From CAZTVF01 sp964616985 (GTDB lineage Bacteria > Planctomycetota > Phycisphaerae > SM23-33), in assembly GCA_964616985.1 (NCBI GenBank), contig CAZTVF010000074.1, positions 1-27,075 of the forward strand: a DNA stretch of 27,075 nucleotides, given 5' to 3'. Below are positions 25,028 to 27,075 of this stretch, piece by piece. A model generated the notes under the pieces. That model was not told where the DNA came from. It saw only the letters and a list, made by a program, of their open reading frames with translations, and did not search any database. The translations under genes were made by a program, and so were the position numbers. The first letter of the stretch is position 1, and every line of letters begins with the position of its first letter.

Positions 25028-26899
25028 ATGGGCCAGCGGTATGACATCATCGTGATCGGCGGCGGGCACGCGGGCGCCGAGGCGGCCTTCGCGGCGGCGG
25101 GCCTGGGGGCCAGGACCGCCCTGGTGACGCTGTCGCTGGCGACCGTGGGGCAGATGTCGTGCAACCCGGCCATCGGAGGCATCGGCAAGGGGCAGATCGT
25201 CCGCGAGATCGACGCCCTGGGCGGGCTGATGGGCCTTGCCGCCGACGCCACGGGCATCCAGTTCCGCATGCTCAACCGGTCCAAGGGCCCGGCCGTCTGG
25301 GGGCCGCGCTGCCAGAGCGATCGCCACGCCTACGCCGCATGGGTGCAGAGCGCCCTCGGCCGCAAGCACAATCTTACGATCATCGAAGGCGAAGCCGTCG
25401 AACTCATCACCGACGCCGGCCGCGTCACCGGCGTCCGCGTGATCTTCAATTCCGCAATCCGAAATCCGAAATCCGAAATTCTCCCCTGTTCCGCCGCCGT
25501 CGTCACCGCCGGGACGTTCCTCAACGGCCTGATGCACCTGGGCGACCGCGCCTGGCCGGGCGGGCGGTATGACGAGCCCGCGGCCACGGGGTTGTCCGAT
25601 TCGCTCCGCCGCTGCGGCCTGGAGGTGGGGCGGCTCAAGACGGGCACCTGCCCGCGACTTGCCGCCGAGACCCTCGACTATTCGCAATGCACCCGCCAGG
25701 ATGGCGACGCGTCGCCGCTGCCGTTCTCTTTCCTCGCCGACCGCCTCGAGGTCGCGCAGCGGCCCTGCTGGCTGACCCAGACGACGAGCGAGATCCACGA
25801 CGCCGTCCGCGCCAACCTGCACCGCGCCCCCATGTACAGCGGCCAGATCCAGAGCGTGGGCCCGCGATATTGCCCTTCTTTCGAGACGAAGGTGGTCCGC
25901 TTCGCCGACAAGGACAGCCACCAGGTGTTCCTGGAGCCCGAGGGCCGCGACACCAACTGGGTGTACTGCAATGGCATCTCCACCTCGCTGCCGGCCGACG
26001 TGCAGGACTTCCTCGTCTCGCACATCCCGGGCCTGCAGCGGGCGAAGATCCTCCGCTACGGCTACGCCATCGAGTATGACTTCTGCCAGCCGACGCAGTT
26101 GCACGCGACGCTGGAGGCCAAGTGCCTCCGCGGGCTGTTCCTGGCCGGGCAGATCAACGGCACGACCGGCTACGAAGAGGCCGCCGCCCAGGGGCTGCTG
26201 GCCGGGGCGAACGCGGCCTTGTCGCTGGCCGGGCGCGAGGGCCTGGTGCTGCGGCGAGACCAGGGTTACATCGGCGTGATGATCGACGACCTCGTCACCC
26301 GCGGTGTGACGGAGCCCTACCGCATGTTCACCAGCCGCTCCGAGCATCGCCTCAGCCTCCGCGGCGACAACGCCGACCGCCGCCTGACCGCCATCGGCCG
26401 CTCGGCCGGGCTGGTCGATGACGCACGGTGGTCGAGGCACCAGGCCAAGCTGGCGGCCATCGAGGAGGCGACGATTCTGCTGCAATCGCATCGCCGCGAC
26501 GGCAAGACGCTGTGGGAGCAGCTGCGCACGCCGGGGCAATCCATCGCCCGCTTCGCCGCCGATGCCTCGGGCGCGGGGCTGTCTTCACCGGCCTCGCCGG
26601 CCGGCTTGGTCCGCCTGCTGACGGACGCCCCAGCCGCCATGGAAACGCTCGAGACCGACGCACGGTATGCGGGCTACCTCCTGAAACAGCAGCACGCCCT
26701 GCAGCAGATGACCGACCTCGACAGCCGGCTCTTGCCGCCCGACCTCGACTATGCCGCCGTGACGCACCTCCGCTTCGAGGCCCGCGAGAAGCTCCTCGCC
26801 ATCCGCCCCCGTTCGCTGGGGCAGGCGCTGCGGATCAGCGGCATCACGCCGGCCGACATCACGGTGATCGCGATTCACCTGGCGGGGCGGGGACGCTGA
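25028..26899 (+). CDS. mnmG: tRNA uridine-5-carboxymethylaminomethyl modification enzyme
   Basis: 623 residues, normal size. With MnmE it modifies U34 of tRNAs, using FAD and methylene-THF. FAD site GGGHAGAEAA near the N-terminus; MSCNPAIGGIGKGQIVREID; catalytic cysteines in MSCNPA and GPRYCPSFETKV; TGYEEAAAQGLLAGANAA; and MFTSRSEHRLSLRGDNAD. The usual C-terminal helical region ends it. ATG 25028 directly follows a -10 box without Shine-Dalgarno. About ten residues (FNSAIRNPKSEI, 140-151) between VTGVRV and the conserved AVVTAGTFLNG are encoded by a dispersed repeat and look inserted. An open frame extends far upstream but is antisense to dnaG and not coding. It is followed by repeat copy B. 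Confidence 0.97.
   Translation: MGQRYDIIVIGGGHAGAEAAFAAAGLGARTALVTLSLATVGQMSCNPAIGGIGKGQIVREIDALGGLMGLAADATGIQFRMLNRSKGPAVWGPRCQSDRHAYAAWVQSALGRKHNLTIIEGEAVELITDAGRVTGVRVIFNSAIRNPKSEILPCSAAVVTAGTFLNGLMHLGDRAWPGGRYDEPAATGLSDSLRRCGLEVGRLKTGTCPRLAAETLDYSQCTRQDGDASPLPFSFLADRLEVAQRPCWLTQTTSEIHDAVRANLHRAPMYSGQIQSVGPRYCPSFETKVVRFADKDSHQVFLEPEGRDTNWVYCNGISTSLPADVQDFLVSHIPGLQRAKILRYGYAIEYDFCQPTQLHATLEAKCLRGLFLAGQINGTTGYEEAAAQGLLAGANAALSLAGREGLVLRRDQGYIGVMIDDLVTRGVTEPYRMFTSRSEHRLSLRGDNADRRLTAIGRSAGLVDDARWSRHQAKLAAIEEATILLQSHRRDGKTLWEQLRTPGQSIARFAADASGAGLSSPASPAGLVRLLTDAPAAMETLETDARYAGYLLKQQHALQQMTDLDSRLLPPDLDYAAVTHLRFEAREKLLAIRPRSLGQALRISGITPADITVIAIHLAGRGR
25445..25480 (+). repeat. AATCCGA repeat embedded in frame in mnmG
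   Basis: Three perfect tandem copies of AATCCGA (25456-25462, 25463-25469, 25470-25476) flanked by AATTCC and AATT. Three 7-nt units are 21 nt, so frame is kept. The encoded peptide is rich in N, S, R and K, unlike the surrounding Ala/Val-rich segment. The word is shared with the 11409-11622 array. Confidence 0.75.
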
Positions 26900-26903
26900 A
26901 AGA

Positions 26904-26947
26904 GAAGAAACAGCTTCAGCAGGGATGAAGAGGATAGAAGAGATAGA
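26904..26947 (+). repeat. Dispersed repeat copy B after mnmG
   Basis: GAAGAAACAGCTTCAGCAGG and onward, matching copy A after qNOR. The remaining ~128 bp to the window end (with two TAATCGGCG words at ~27027 and ~27061) contains no gene I can support. Confidence 0.55.
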
Positions 26948-27075
26948 GAAGAAGCGCGGCGGCACATCCAGGCTTGCGACGGCTGGCGCTCCTGATGCCG
27001 GTGGCTTTTGCCGCCTTTTGGCTGGTAATCGGCGAGCAAAACGGGCCCACCTCGGGGGGATAATCGGCGCGTAAT

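Noticed and set aside
26948..27075. Start of another gene at the right edge
   Set aside because: Frames are short, begin in repeat copy B and stop by the window end; GATAAT at 27059 might be a promoter for a gene outside the window but cannot be judged.

Overview
The window is high-GC bacterial chromosome (third positions almost all G or C) with no phage, IS transposase or CRISPR array. The gene content points to a planctomycete, probably the Phycisphaerae side, or a metagenome-assembled relative. The clues are a type I sulfatase, SGNH esterases, a GH172/DUF2961 glycosidase, a secreted-protein/ECF-sigma/anti-sigma cassette, a stand-alone quinol nitric oxide reductase, and many short palindromic dispersed repeats of the kind common in PVC genomes. 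The taxonomic call is inference from content, not from a marker search.

Layout. 1-1228: 3' part of formate-THF ligase (fhs), closed by a strong hairpin terminator. 1382-2572 (-): secreted parallel beta-helix protein. 2641-2975 (-): no credible long gene, but a promoter-like sequence, a GC-rich multi-hairpin stretch, a near-perfect Shine-Dalgarno with a 10-codon ORF, a 20-bp hairpin and a T-tailed terminator, together a candidate ~300-nt RNA. 3140-5235 (-): three-gene operon of a secreted protein, an ECF sigma factor and a zinc-motif anti-sigma factor. 5388-5949 (-): small membrane protein next to tRNA-Arg(UCU). 6144-7378 (-): DUF4384-like membrane protein followed by an SGNH hydrolase. 7538-9820 (+): tex. 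10003-11397 (+): sulfatase. 11719-14004 (+): qNOR. 14236-14880 (-) and 15189-17057 (+): divergent SGNH hydrolase and GH172-type enzyme with a 116-bp palindromic element between them. 17142-18068 (-): miaA. 18298-19692 (+): Ala-rich coiled-coil tail-anchored protein. 19870-20889 (-): REC-HD-GYP response regulator. 21304-24877 (-): dnaG-rpoD, the core of the macromolecular synthesis operon without an adjacent rpsU. 25028-26899 (+): mnmG, divergent from dnaG.

Themes. Housekeeping genes (fhs, tex, miaA, dnaG, rpoD, mnmG, tRNA-Arg) alternate with polysaccharide genes (sulfatase, two SGNH hydrolases, GH172, beta-helix protein) and with stress or signalling genes (ECF cassette, qNOR, HD-GYP). The sulfatase, GH172 and both SGNH proteins lack visible signal peptides, which suggests that imported glycans are processed in the cytoplasm. 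Two patterns recur. First, four genes (beta-helix, DUF4384, miaA, mnmG) have a TANAAT box ending 6-7 nt before the start codon and no Shine-Dalgarno, predicting leaderless mRNAs. Second, almost every non-coding gap carries a different palindromic repeat, and one repeat of AATCCGA units sits in frame inside mnmG.
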